In this document: piece after piece, positions 36,202-45,167 of the stretch | Layout: every line of letters starts with the position of its first letter | How positions within the stretch are numbered: the first letter of the stretch is position 1 | Assembly (NCBI GenBank): GCA_012729395.1 | Contig: JAAYDF010000194.1 | Span: 1 to 54,933 of the forward strand | Direction: 5' to 3' | DNA: 54,933 bases | Source of the DNA: Phycisphaerae bacterium | GTDB lineage: Bacteria > Planctomycetota > Phycisphaerae > UBA1845 > PWPN01 | The notes under the pieces: model-generated | The model's input: only the letters and a program-made list of their open reading frames with translations | The model's database searches: none | Told to the model about the DNA's origin: nothing | Position numbers and translations under genes: made by a program

Positions 36202-38859
36202 CTATCGTGCCGAGCCTATTTCGATCACCACGGGGCTGCGCGGGGGAATCGAGAACCGGAGTTCGAGGCGGCCATCGCGCCATTGGGCCTGAGCGTTGCT
36301 GATGGTGGGTAACGGCTGCTGGGCCGAGAGGCGCAGCTCGGCGGGGTCGATGAGCAGTTGGCGCTCCGCGGGCTGCTCGCTCAGGTTGAACGCCACCAGC
36401 ACGCCGCCCGGTTCGTTCGGCAGCACGTGCAGATGATTCAACTCATCCACGCCCACCAGTTGGCCGCGGGTAAACCACGCTCGCAAGCGAAGGTACTCGC
36501 GCATGGCCTGTTTGTAGGCCTGCCATCGGGTTTCGTTCTCCGCCTTGCCGCCCAGCCCCTTTTTCCCGCCGATGCCCAGGTGCCGCACCGTCGAGGCATA
36601 CCACCAGAACGCCAGGCAGGCATCGTTGTCGTTCTCCATGGTGATGTGATCGTACAGCGGGATGTCGGAGGCCAGCGCATAGTAGTACAGGCACAACGCC
36701 CGGCCGGAGACGAGGTCCTCGATGGGGTTCCACATGAACTCGAAACCCCAGTTCTCCTCGTAGACGCCCGGCCGGTGGGCGGGGTCCATGGTCTGGCCGA
36801 AGTAGATCGGCAAATAGCGAACGCCCCAGGGCCAGACCGGATCGTGGGCCTCGACCAGCAGGCCCGGCACGTGCTGCTTGACCTTGCGGATCAGGTCATA
36901 CACCGCGCGTGTGTGGCCCTCCGGCGTCGAGGGCACCGCGTGGCCATGCTCGCGGGAGTGGCACGGTCCCCGCCAGTCGAACTCGTCGAACATGACGAAG
37001 CTCATGCCCTGCGGGGCGATCTCCAACAAGCGTCGCAGCTTCTCTGCCTGCCATGCGGGGTTGAGCGTGCACACTTCCCAGAAGTTGATCTGTGTGCCGA
37101 CCGGCTGCTCAGCGGTGATCGATCTTCGGGCGGGGGCCTCGCGCCACGGTTGCGGCTTGGCTTCGTACACCTCGATCTCGTCGATGCGCACCTCACCGCC
37201 GGCTGACTCCAGAATGTCGACGCGAACGTAGCGTGCCCGGCGTGGCGGAAAGTCGAAAGCCGTTGTACCCCGGATGGGCTTATCCTGACTCCCAGCCACC
37301 ACCTGCCAGCGCGGATCCCGCGATTCCTCGGCATACTCCGTGGCCACGAGGATACGCATTCGGGTCGCCGCCCGGTCGTTGTGGTGGGCGGTGTGTTCGC
37401 TGCCCAGGCATACGCGGCTCATCTCGTAAACTGCGCCAAGATCAACCTCGGCCCAGGAGGGCTCGCCGGCCGAGACCCAACTGGCGGGGTTGTTGTACCA
37501 GCCGTCGTTGAGATGCTCGGGCTTATGTATGTCGTGTCCGCTCAGCGTGGAGGATGCGCCGGCCTTGGCGTGCGGATTGAGGGCCAGGTTTCGCCGGCCG
37601 GCCGAGTCGAGCGTCGGCACCGGCTCGGGTCCCACGGGTTTGCTCAGGAAGGGCCGCTCGTAAGGCCCGGCCTCGGGGCCGTGCTGGATGCACCAGTCAT
37701 GCGGGAACTCATCGCGGTAGACCCGGCCGATGGTGCGAAATGCCAGGCCGAGCCGATAGCGCTCCCGCAGCTCCTTAGCCAGATCAGCCACCGGCCCGAG
37801 CCGCTCGGTGTCCCACAAGCTGGTGCCCTCGCAGATCTCCCAACCGGGATCGAGATAGAGTGCCGTCGCCCCGATCTCCGAGGCCTTGGCCGCCTCGTGC
37901 AGCAGCGCATCGCGGGTCCAGTGCCGCTCCAACGCCTCGCGGTCCGAGTGGTACCAGCCCACGTCGAACAGCACGTTCCAGTTGATCGGCGGGTCGTAGG
38001 CGGCCGACAGGCCGTGGCCCAATTCGTTCAGCAGATCGCGGAATCGTGCGTACCCGGAAGGCCAATCGCCGTGGATCGGCAAATAGCAGGTCTCGCCGAG
38101 CTGTACCCAAGCTGCGGGGGCGAGTGTCTGCATAGGCTGAGGCTCTCGGTGCAGGGCGAACGCCGAGCCGCCGAAGCTCAACCCCGCATGGTCGCCGGCT
38201 TCCCACTCCACATGGGCATACTCGATGGCTTCCTGATTGTACTTGGCGATGAGCAGACCGCGTCGGCCGTCCGTCAGGATCCAACCCTCGGAGCGTATTC
38301 GCCCCCGTGCGGAATCGACCGGCTGCGGGGCGATGACCGCCGGATCGTTGCGGAAATCAGAGTTGACGGCCCTGCCCGCTTCGAGCTCGGCCAGCGACCA
38401 GTCCCGCAATCGCCCGTCCGCTTGGCGACGAAAGGGCACCGCGACCACACGCAGTGTACCAGGCACGGCCTTCACCCGACGCAGGCCGAAACGGTAATCG
38501 GTGACCACCATCGCCTGATCTGTGGTGTTCCTGATGCGAATGGACTCGACGAAGCCGTCTCGCCTGGGCCGGCTCCGTATCTCATGCAGCAGCTCGATCC
38601 CGGCACCGACGGCCCGGATGGCCAGGCAGCCTTCCTGCGTGGAAGTGATACTCGCCTTCAGCGTGACCTGCCCGGCGTGTTCCAGGTTCAACTCGTATCG
38701 AGCCGGGCCGTCGGCGTACACCGTCCCGCTCGCATCCGCCATTCTCACCCAAACCGCCGTCTCGTGCGGTCGGGCTTCAATGGTCAGCTCGCCGGAAGTG
38801 ATCGACTGGCCCGAAGCAAGGGCGACGCAGGCCAAACTCAAGTTGATGACCGTGTCCAT
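36202..38859 (-). CDS. Secreted glycoside-hydrolase-like protein with an inserted discoidin domain
   Basis: The 885-residue protein has a signal peptide (INLSLACVALASGQS). An N-terminal beta-sandwich follows, then a TIM-barrel-like part with LYLDPGWEICEG and RYRLGLAFRTIGRVY. A discoidin (F5/8 type C)-like module, about residues 440-560, follows (NLALNPHAKAGASSTLSGHD ... RRARYVRVDILESAGGE). The barrel resumes (SFVMFDEFDWRGPCHSREHG, VEAHDPVWPWGVRYLPIYFG). A beta C-terminus ends RSPVVIEIGSAR. The shape suggests a clan-D (GH27/GH36-like) enzyme. Asp in FDEFDW and LDPGW are candidate catalytic residues, not proven. The last 268 bp recur at 31822-32089. Confidence 0.7.
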   Translation of the reverse strand: MDTVINLSLACVALASGQSITSGELTIEARPHETAVWVRMADASGTVYADGPARYELNLEHAGQVTLKASITSTQEGCLAIRAVGAGIELLHEIRSRPRRDGFVESIRIRNTTDQAMVVTDYRFGLRRVKAVPGTLRVVAVPFRRQADGRLRDWSLAELEAGRAVNSDFRNDPAVIAPQPVDSARGRIRSEGWILTDGRRGLLIAKYNQEAIEYAHVEWEAGDHAGLSFGGSAFALHREPQPMQTLAPAAWVQLGETCYLPIHGDWPSGYARFRDLLNELGHGLSAAYDPPINWNVLFDVGWYHSDREALERHWTRDALLHEAAKASEIGATALYLDPGWEICEGTSLWDTERLGPVADLAKELRERYRLGLAFRTIGRVYRDEFPHDWCIQHGPEAGPYERPFLSKPVGPEPVPTLDSAGRRNLALNPHAKAGASSTLSGHDIHKPEHLNDGWYNNPASWVSAGEPSWAEVDLGAVYEMSRVCLGSEHTAHHNDRAATRMRILVATEYAEESRDPRWQVVAGSQDKPIRGTTAFDFPPRRARYVRVDILESAGGEVRIDEIEVYEAKPQPWREAPARRSITAEQPVGTQINFWEVCTLNPAWQAEKLRRLLEIAPQGMSFVMFDEFDWRGPCHSREHGHAVPSTPEGHTRAVYDLIRKVKQHVPGLLVEAHDPVWPWGVRYLPIYFGQTMDPAHRPGVYEENWGFEFMWNPIEDLVSGRALCLYYYALASDIPLYDHITMENDNDACLAFWWYASTVRHLGIGGKKGLGGKAENETRWQAYKQAMREYLRLRAWFTRGQLVGVDELNHLHVLPNEPGGVLVAFNLSEQPAERQLLIDPAELRLSAQQPLPTISNAQAQWRDGRLELRFSIPPRSPVVIEIGSAR

Positions 38860-38870
38860 GTCCTTCCCTC

Positions 38871-38990
38871 AAAAATGGTGTCAGGATGATTTTTGCGGGC
38901 TCAGAAAATCATCCTGACACTATTTATCCGCTGTTCATCTACAGTGCAACCGTCCCTGCGGCCCCGCAAAAATCATCCTGACACCATTTT
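38871..38990. repeat. Three copies of the GTGTCAGGATGATTTT repeat
   Basis: Copies lie at 38871-38894 (forward), 38905-38925 (inverted, with CACTATTT instead of CACCATTT) and 38968-38990 (inverted). The first two form a hairpin of about 20 bp with a 10-base loop; read on the minus strand it is followed by T5. The third copy ends 2 bp before the murJ stop at 38993. They probably act as terminators of murJ transcripts reading toward the hydrolase gene. They are nearly identical to the arms at 16648-16735. Confidence 0.85.
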
Positions 38991-38992
38991 CT

Positions 38993-40555
38993 CTACCGCC
39001 GGGTCAGCTCGCGGAGTTCGGGGCAGCGGAGCAGCCAGACGGCGGCGAGGAAGGCGGCGGCGCCGGTCGCGACCAGGATCGCCAGGCGGATGAGGTTGCC
39101 GACCTCGGGCAGGGCGTAGCGGTCGGCCAGCAGGACCAGGGCACCCATGAAGAGCGCCGCCGCCAACGTGCGACCGGCGCTGGGCAGTAGTTGGGCCCAC
39201 GGCAGCCGCTCGATTCGTCGATTGAACAGCACCAGCAGCACGATCACCTGCATCGTTGCCCCGACCGCCGTCGCCAGGGCCAGCCCCGCCTCGCGCAGCA
39301 CGGTCTGCACCAGGATCAGGTTCAGCGTCAGGTTGAGGGCGACGTTGGCCACGGACACCTTCAAAGGCGTGCGGGCGTCCTGCAGGGCGTAAAACGCCCG
39401 GGTCAGCAGATGGTTGAGCCCGTAAGCCCACAGCCCCAGCGAGTACATAGCCAACGCGGCGGCGACCCGCAGGTCGGCGTGGGGAATCTCCTTGAAGCGA
39501 CCATGGGCGAAGAGGGTCCGGACCAGCGGCTCGCGGATGAGGATCAGACCCACCATGCACGGCAACGCGATGAAGAGCGCCGCTCGGATGCCGCGGATGA
39601 GCGTCTGGCTGAGGCCCGCCCGATCCTGGGCCGCCGCGTGCCGAGCCAGGGCCGGAAAAATCGCCGTTGCCAGGGCGATGAGGAAGACACCGAGAGGGAA
39701 CTGGTACAGCCGCTGGGCGAAGTACAGGATCGCGGTGCCCGGCCGCTCGTCGGGCAGATGCGGCCCGACCGGGTCGCTCACGAACCACCAGGCGATCAGC
39801 GAGTCCGCCAGCGTGTTGATCTGGACCACGCCCAGGCCGAGGATCATTGGCAGCATGGTGCGCAGGATGCGTTGGATGGCCGGGTCGCGCCACTCGATGC
39901 TGAGTCTGATACGCAGGCCGCAGCGGCGCACTCCCCACCATTGCAGAGCCACCTGCAGCAGGCCGGCTACCAGCACGGCCAAGGAGATGACAATAATGTG
40001 CTTTCGCGGCCCGCCGGGAATCACCAGGCGGGCGCCGAACGCCGTGATGATCAGCACCACGTTGGTCAGGATGGGCATGGCGGCGGGCAGGGCGAAGCGT
40101 CCGAAGATGTTTTGAATCCCGCCCAGGATGGCCACCGGGCAGATCATGACCACGAACGGAAGCATGATGCCGGTCAGTGTCAGCGTCAGGGCGGAGTTGG
40201 GGTCGTCGCCGTAGCGCCAATACAGGATCAACACGACCACTTCCGCGATCGCACAGAGGCCCGTGAGCACCATCAGGAGCAAGCCGACCAGTCGGCCGGC
40301 GACTACCGCCATGGCCGGCGGGCCGTCGTGGTGCAGTCGCTCGGTCAGTACGGGAATGCTCGCCGCCGAGATCGCTCCCTCGCCAAACAGCATGCGAAAC
40401 AGGTTGGGGATCTGGAAGCCTAATGCGAAAGCCGACTGCACCGAGCCCACGCCAAACACGAAGCTGAAGGTCATATCCCGCACCAGCCCCAATCCGCGGG
40501 AGGTGAGGGTCAGGATGCTGATGAGCCGGGCTGCACGCAAGACGGAGAGCGACAT
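38993..40555 (-). CDS. murJ: Lipid II flippase MurJ (MviN family)
   Basis: The 520-residue multispanning protein has the MviN start LRAARLISILTLTSRGLGLVRDMTFSFVFG. It continues with FALGFQIPNLFRMLFGEGAISAASIPVL, AFYALQDARTPLKVSVANVALN and NLILV, with about 14 hydrophobic helices in all. MurJ flips lipid II for peptidoglycan synthesis. ATG 40555 (MSLSVLRAARL) is chosen over an upstream frame to 40651 whose 32 residues look non-coding. A second long open frame on the same strand (38973-40592) is a shadow. Confidence 0.93.
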   Translation of the reverse strand: MSLSVLRAARLISILTLTSRGLGLVRDMTFSFVFGVGSVQSAFALGFQIPNLFRMLFGEGAISAASIPVLTERLHHDGPPAMAVVAGRLVGLLLMVLTGLCAIAEVVVLILYWRYGDDPNSALTLTLTGIMLPFVVMICPVAILGGIQNIFGRFALPAAMPILTNVVLIITAFGARLVIPGGPRKHIIVISLAVLVAGLLQVALQWWGVRRCGLRIRLSIEWRDPAIQRILRTMLPMILGLGVVQINTLADSLIAWWFVSDPVGPHLPDERPGTAILYFAQRLYQFPLGVFLIALATAIFPALARHAAAQDRAGLSQTLIRGIRAALFIALPCMVGLILIREPLVRTLFAHGRFKEIPHADLRVAAALAMYSLGLWAYGLNHLLTRAFYALQDARTPLKVSVANVALNLTLNLILVQTVLREAGLALATAVGATMQVIVLLVLFNRRIERLPWAQLLPSAGRTLAAALFMGALVLLADRYALPEVGNLIRLAILVATGAAAFLAAVWLLRCPELRELTRR

Positions 40556-41202
40556 GGGCGATGAGAATAGCCGCCCACATAGGACCCAACAAGTGGCTTG
40601 ATGAGCGGCAGTCTCACAAGGCGTCCGGTGCGGATCAACATGAATCCACACTGGCGACGAAAAAAAGTTCGGGGTGGCCGAGAAACGACCACCCCAGTGG
40701 GAAAGGGAAGAGGCCTGTCAAACCGCAGGCGTTTCCTGCATGCCTGGGCCGATCATGTGGTGCGGACGGCTCTTCGTCGTCGCCGTTGCTACAGACAGAA
40801 GAACCGATCGAAACCTCCGATGCGTATGTCCTCGGCCGGCCGGCTCATCGCGATTATAGGGAGCCGGTTTGCCCGGCAACAGGTGACGCAGGAAACCGCA
40901 TCTTCCTTGAAGCTCTACCTGCCCTCCGGTTCAGGGCGACTGTCCTGCTTCTGTAGCGGATTCGGACCTTGCATCTCGGCCTGGCGACGGTCGTCCGGGA
41001 AAGTCCGCGACTGTTTCTTCAGGACTGTGCATTATTGGGCAAGATTTTTTTCGAGATTCGCATGATCGGTCCTTGACGGCGGTGTCCGGTAATAGCCTTT
41101 GGGGGCGTGCCCGTTGGGCAGAGTATCCGGACATTGGGCAGGCGCATGTCCGGAAATGTTTAACTGCTTGCGTGGTCGCAGTTTCGGACCGTCGGAGAAT
41201 GC

Positions 41203-41230
41203 TAAAGCACCGATATTCGCTGGTCGATCC
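41203..41230 (+). promoter_or_regulatory. Candidate sigma28-like promoter of the first flagellin
   Basis: TAAAGCAC at 41203-41210 and GTCGATCC at 41223-41230, 12 bases apart, resemble the flagellar consensus TAAA then GCCGATAA with normal-to-long spacing. A similar TAAAG/GTCGA pair lies upstream of the second flagellin, 13 bases apart. The leader to the flagellin start would be about 280 bases. Confidence 0.35.
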
Positions 41231-41345
41231 GACGAACGCCGCTGAAGGATCGGCGGTCACTGCAAGGCTCTGGGGTGCCAGTCCGGCCGGCTGTGTTGTG
41301 CACCCTGGACCCGCTCGGGCGTGAGGAAGGGAAGTGGCTGTCGTT

Positions 41346-41429
41346 CTCGGGGCAGGACCCCGAGCGTGGCTTGGGGTTGTTTGAAAAACAGAGAAGCGAG
41401 CCCGCGGGGCGACAGGGCGAGGGCCCTGT
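41346..41429 (+). promoter_or_regulatory. Two perfect hairpins in the first flagellin leader
   Basis: CTCGGGG-CAGGA-CCCCGAG at 41346-41364 and ACAGGGC-GAGG-GCCCTGT at 41412-41429 are perfect 7-bp stems. They lie within the untranslated leader if the 41203 promoter is used. GGAGG at 41504-41508 is free of both. Confidence 0.6.
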
Positions 41430-41517
41430 TCCACCGCACCTCGGCGATCAGCTCAGGATCACGACGGCATGCCGACGCGGACTGTCGGCGGTCGTGGCCG
41501 GTTGGAGGCACGCGAAA

Positions 41518-42945
41518 ATGAGTCGGATTAACACCAATGTGCCCTCACTCGTGGCGGCACAAAACCTCAGTCGGAACAATGAGGCTCTGAATCTGTCACT
41601 GGAGCGCCTCAGCACCGGTCTGCGGATCAACAAGGGCAAGGACGATCCTGCCGGCTTGATCGCGTCCGAAACCCTTCGTTCGGAGATCACGGCCATTTCC
41701 TCGGCGATCGACAACGCTCGCCGGGCCGACATGATGATCTCGATTGCCGAAGGGGCGCTACAAGAGGTGAGTGCCCTCATGCTCGAGCTGGAGAGCCTGG
41801 TGGATCACACCGCCAATGAGGCCGGCCTCAGCGACGAGGAAGTCGCCGCCAACCAGCTCCAGATCGATTCCATCCTGGACACGATCAACCGGATCTCGAC
41901 CTCGACCGAGTTCCAGGGCAAGAAACTCCTGAACGGGTCGCTGGATTACAGCACCACTGGAGTCTCGACTGGGACCACAGCGTCGGCCATCTCGCACCTG
42001 CAGATCACCAGTGCCCGTATCCCCAACGGGGGCTCGCGGTCGGTGGTCGTGGAGGTGACCCAGTCGGCCGAGACCGCTCGGTTGACCTACAGCGGCGGTA
42101 CCCTGTCCTCGGGCGGGAGCATTCAGATTGCCGGCAACCGCGGCACTGAACAGGTCAGCTTCTCCAGCGGTACAGCCGTATCCGCTATTGTGGCTGCCGT
42201 GAACCAGTCGTCGAGTCTGACCGGCGTGTCGGCGAGCCTGAGCGGCACCGTCGTCCACTTCAGCAGTACGGAGTACGGCTCAGACGCCTTCGTCTCGGTC
42301 GAGGCGATCAGCGGAACCTTCGCCGTGACTGGCGGCGACAGCTCGACGAAAGACACCGGCGTTGACGTGGGATTGCGGATCAATGGCGTTGAGGCCATTA
42401 CCAGCGGACTTGACGCCTCCTTGCGGACAACGGCCTTGAGCCTGGATTTGACGCTGGCGGCCGCTTTCGGTACGCAGACCGCCCTGTCCAAGTCCTTCAC
42501 CATCACGGGCGGCGGAGCCAACTTCAGCATCGCCCCCACACTGGGCATCAACGCGATGGCCAGCCTGGGCATCGCCAATGTGGCCACCGGCAGTCTTGGC
42601 CGCGGCAATATCGGTTACCTGTCCACCTTGGGCACCGGCCAGGCAAACCAATTGACCTCCGGCAACTTCGACACCGGACAGCAGATTCTGCGCGAGGCCA
42701 ACAAGCAGATCTCCGGGCTCCGCGGTCGGCTTGGCGCCTTCCAGAAGAACACCTTGGGCTCGACGATCAACGCCCTGGGCATCGCTCTGGAGAACACCAC
42801 CGCGGCCGAAAGCGCCATCCGGGACGCTGATTTCGCAACCGAGACGAGCAAACTGACCAGAGCCCAGATTCTGGTTCAGTCGACCACGGCGGTCCTTCAG
42901 TTGTCCAACCAGATGCCGCAGGCGGTGCTGAGTCTGATTGGGTGA
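41518..42945 (+). CDS. Flagellin, first copy
   Basis: The 475-residue protein has the conserved N-terminal D0/D1 helix (MSRINTNVPSLVAAQNLSRN, LERLSTGLRINKGKDDPAGL, IASETLRSEI). The C-terminal D0/D1 helix has NALGIALENTTAAESAIRDA and ends TKLTRAQILVQSTTAVLQLSNQMPQAVLSL-like. The central part includes a flagellin_IN-type segment (TGVSASLSGTVVHFSSTEYG). GGAGG at 41504-41508 is 9 bases before ATG 41518. It builds the flagellar filament with the second copy at 43605, with which it shares ends but differs in the middle. Confidence 0.95.
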   Translation: MSRINTNVPSLVAAQNLSRNNEALNLSLERLSTGLRINKGKDDPAGLIASETLRSEITAISSAIDNARRADMMISIAEGALQEVSALMLELESLVDHTANEAGLSDEEVAANQLQIDSILDTINRISTSTEFQGKKLLNGSLDYSTTGVSTGTTASAISHLQITSARIPNGGSRSVVVEVTQSAETARLTYSGGTLSSGGSIQIAGNRGTEQVSFSSGTAVSAIVAAVNQSSSLTGVSASLSGTVVHFSSTEYGSDAFVSVEAISGTFAVTGGDSSTKDTGVDVGLRINGVEAITSGLDASLRTTALSLDLTLAAAFGTQTALSKSFTITGGGANFSIAPTLGINAMASLGIANVATGSLGRGNIGYLSTLGTGQANQLTSGNFDTGQQILREANKQISGLRGRLGAFQKNTLGSTINALGIALENTTAAESAIRDADFATETSKLTRAQILVQSTTAVLQLSNQMPQAVLSLIG

Positions 42946-43039
42946 TATTTAGTTCAGTCCGCACGGCGGGCCGCCGACAGAATATAAGGTGGGCGGCCTG
43001 TACCGTACGGTTCGACAGACCTGAACTGGACGATACAAT

Positions 43040-43076
43040 GAGGCCGGGCCCGGGCAATGGATCGGGGCCCGGCCTC
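43040..43076 (+). terminator. Probable terminator hairpin after the first flagellin
   Basis: GAGGCCGGGCCC at 43040-43051 and GGGCCCGGCCTC at 43065-43076 are perfect inverted copies, with a 13-base loop. No T-run follows, so it may end or stabilise the mRNA rather than terminate alone. Confidence 0.45.
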
Positions 43077-43221
43077 CACATTGGGCGGGGAAAGGTCACG
43101 GAACATGGGGGATGCCCCGGTGGGAAGAGGCAGGTCGGCGAGCAGTCGGCCCGGGGAAGCGGGGGGGAGATGAAGGCAGGTCCGATATCTCACAATTGCA
43201 TCGGACCCCGCACTTTATAAC

Positions 43222-43250
43222 TAAAGACCCTCCGGGTAATTAGTCGAAAT
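43222..43250 (+). promoter_or_regulatory. Candidate sigma28-like promoter of the second flagellin
   Basis: TAAAGACC at 43222-43229 and GTCGAAAT at 43243-43250, 13 bases apart, parallel the pair before the first flagellin. The leader would be about 350 bases. Weak match by eye. Confidence 0.3.
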
Positions 43251-43604
43251 CCCGGATGCCTGCCAGATGGAACCTCACTCCGATCAGGTTTCTTCTTCGG
43301 CAAGGCAAGGGCACCCAGGGGGAGAGGAAGCAGCCGCCCGTGGCCGGGACTCATGCGGGCTCGCAGGCGGCAACTCACCAAGGATGGTGGGGGCTGATCG
43401 GGACGATCAGTTGGTACGCGTCGGCTTGTGTACAGAGCGGCCGCCAAAGCCGCGAGTCACGGGCCTCCCCGCAAGAGGGGCGGTGGAATCCGCCGCTGGC
43501 GGGTCGGGTTGCACGGGGTCGCCTGACCGACCCATCGCGAGGCACAAGGCTGTGCCCCGTCCGGTGCAAGAACGGATACTTGCCCGACTGTCAGGGAGGA
43601 TACC

Positions 43605-45017
43605 ATGAGTGTCATCAATACGAACATTCCCTCGATCACCGCTGTTCACAAGCTGGCGGCCAACCAAGGCGACCTGCGAACGAGGCTGGAGCGCCTCAGT
43701 ACCGGGCTGCGCATCAATCGCGGGCGTGATGATCCGGCCGGACTGATCGCCTCGGAAACCCTGCGCAGCGAGATCCGGGGTATCTCCCAGGCGATCGACA
43801 ACTCGCAGCGGGCGATCAACGTGATCTCGACCGCTGAGGGTGCGCTCAATGAGATCTCGGCTTTGCTGTTGGACATTCGCGGCCTGGTCAACCACGCCGC
43901 CAACGAGGGCGCCAACAGCGAAGAGGAACTCCGCGCCGACCAGCTTCAGATCGACTCGATCATTGAAGCCATTGACCGGATCGCGAATACCACGCAATTC
44001 GGCGGTCAGAAGCTGATCAACGGCAACTACGAGTACACGGTGTCGGGTCTGGCGGCGTCGGCCATCGACACGCTCACCGTTTTCGGTGCTCGGGTACCGC
44101 AGAACTCCTTCCAGAATATCACGGTCGAGGTGACCAAGGCAGCCGAGACCGCCCAGGTGGCCTTCAGTGCCGGTTCCGGGCTCACCGAGAACGTCACCAT
44201 CGAGGTGAAGGGCAGCCGGGGGATGGAGGTCATCTCGCTGACCAGCGGGTCGACCGCAACTACCATCGCCGAGGCCATCAACAAGTCGAGCTACATGACC
44301 GGCGTGTCGGCGGCCCTCAGCGGCACAACGGTGTTGCTCAACAGCCAAGGCTACGGGAGCGACGCGCTGGTCTCGGTCAAGCCGATCGACGGCAGCTTCA
44401 TTGTCAGCACCGGGTCCACGGCCATGGACAAAGGCGTGGATGCCAGCGTACTGATCAACGGTCAGAACGCTTCGGTTCGCGGCATCGAGGCTTCGCTGCG
44501 GGCCAATGGGCTGGATCTTACCCTGCTCATGACCGCAGATCGGGGAACCACGCTTGGGACCTCGACCTTCGCGATCACTGGTGGCGGAGCCACCTTCCAG
44601 ATTGGGCCGGAGGTCAACCCCAACGGGCAGGTGTCCATCGGTATCCCCAACATGGGCAGCAGCAATTTAGGGAATGCCGACGTCGGGTTCCTCTATACCA
44701 TCAAGGATGGTAGCTCGAACTCGGCCAGCTCTGGCAACGCCATGTCTGCCGAGAGGATCGTTGTCGAGGCCATCGACCAGGTCGCGGTCATTCGCGGCCG
44801 ACTGGGAGGCCTGCAGCGCAACCAGATCGAAACCAATATCAACAGCCAACGCGTCGCGTTGGAGAACGTCACAGCGGCGGAGTCCGCCATTAGGGATGCG
44901 GATATCGCGGTCGAGGTGGCCGCTCTCACCCGGTCACAAATCCTGGTGCAGAGCACGACCTCAATTCTGGGCATCGCCAACCAGTTGCCCCAGACCGCGC
45001 TATCCCTCCTCGGGTAA
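43605..45017 (+). CDS. Flagellin, second copy
   Basis: The 470-residue protein has the N-terminal flagellin helix (MSVINTNIPSITAVHKLAAN, LERLSTGLRINRGRDDPAGL). Its C-terminal partner is QRVALENVTAAESAIRDADI ... TRSQILVQSTTSILGIANQLPQTALSLLG in pieces. The middle carries a flagellin_IN-like part (YMTGVSAALSGTTVLLNSQGYGSDALV). GGGAGG lies 6 bases before ATG 43605. Both copies keep the ends used for polymerisation. A different middle (surface-exposed) region suggests antigenic or functional variety. Confidence 0.95.
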   Translation: MSVINTNIPSITAVHKLAANQGDLRTRLERLSTGLRINRGRDDPAGLIASETLRSEIRGISQAIDNSQRAINVISTAEGALNEISALLLDIRGLVNHAANEGANSEEELRADQLQIDSIIEAIDRIANTTQFGGQKLINGNYEYTVSGLAASAIDTLTVFGARVPQNSFQNITVEVTKAAETAQVAFSAGSGLTENVTIEVKGSRGMEVISLTSGSTATTIAEAINKSSYMTGVSAALSGTTVLLNSQGYGSDALVSVKPIDGSFIVSTGSTAMDKGVDASVLINGQNASVRGIEASLRANGLDLTLLMTADRGTTLGTSTFAITGGGATFQIGPEVNPNGQVSIGIPNMGSSNLGNADVGFLYTIKDGSSNSASSGNAMSAERIVVEAIDQVAVIRGRLGGLQRNQIETNINSQRVALENVTAAESAIRDADIAVEVAALTRSQILVQSTTSILGIANQLPQTALSLLG

Positions 45018-45083
45018 CCGCAGTCACGGAGGACGCGAGGAACACGCCAAGGACGGCGAACAGGGAATCGAGGGATTCTCCCG

Positions 45084-45124
45084 GAACCAGGCCTCGTCCA
45101 TCAGGATGAGGCCTGGTTCTTTGG
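45084..45124 (+). terminator. Rho-independent terminator after the second flagellin
   Basis: GAACCAGGCCTC (45084-45095) pairs with GAGGCCTGGTTC (45108-45119). Inner GTCC/GGAT pairing extends the stem to 16 bp around an ATCA loop. TTTGG follows. The stem is perfect apart from one wobble; the U-run is short. Confidence 0.8.
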
Positions 45125-45167
45125 TTGGTGGGCGCTTGTCGCGGAGTTGATCCTGCGGGAAAGCTCG

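Larger units (their letters stand above)
40556..41517. other. Long non-coding region between murJ and the first flagellin
   Basis: No convincing gene is visible in these 962 bp. It has a T-run at 41044-41050, a candidate sigma28-like motif at 41203-41230 and two perfect hairpins in the flagellin leader (listed separately). Some segments near 40855-40900 recall a riboswitch core but lack a full conserved structure. Confidence 0.55.
42946..43604. other. Spacer between the two flagellins, with structured leader
   Basis: This 659-bp spacer has a GC-rich hairpin (43040-43076), a candidate sigma28-like motif (43222-43250) and a strongly structured leader of the second flagellin. The leader includes GGGTCG-CCTGAC-CGACCC, GGCACA-AGGC-TGTGCC at 43541-43556, and an outer ACGGGG/CCCCGT pair that competes with the first. 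No gene is seen. Confidence 0.6.

Noticed and set aside
38973-40592. 539-codon same-strand open frame over murJ
   Set aside because: Shadow frame; the MurJ frame has full family content.
40840-40910. Cobalamin-type riboswitch core near a GGAGCCGG...AGGAAACCGC stretch
   Set aside because: Only short similarities; no complete conserved domain or suitable downstream gene.
41230-43604. c-di-GMP-I riboswitch in the flagellin leaders
   Set aside because: GCAAACC and GGGACGCAAAGCC core elements are absent; only loosely similar stretches were seen.
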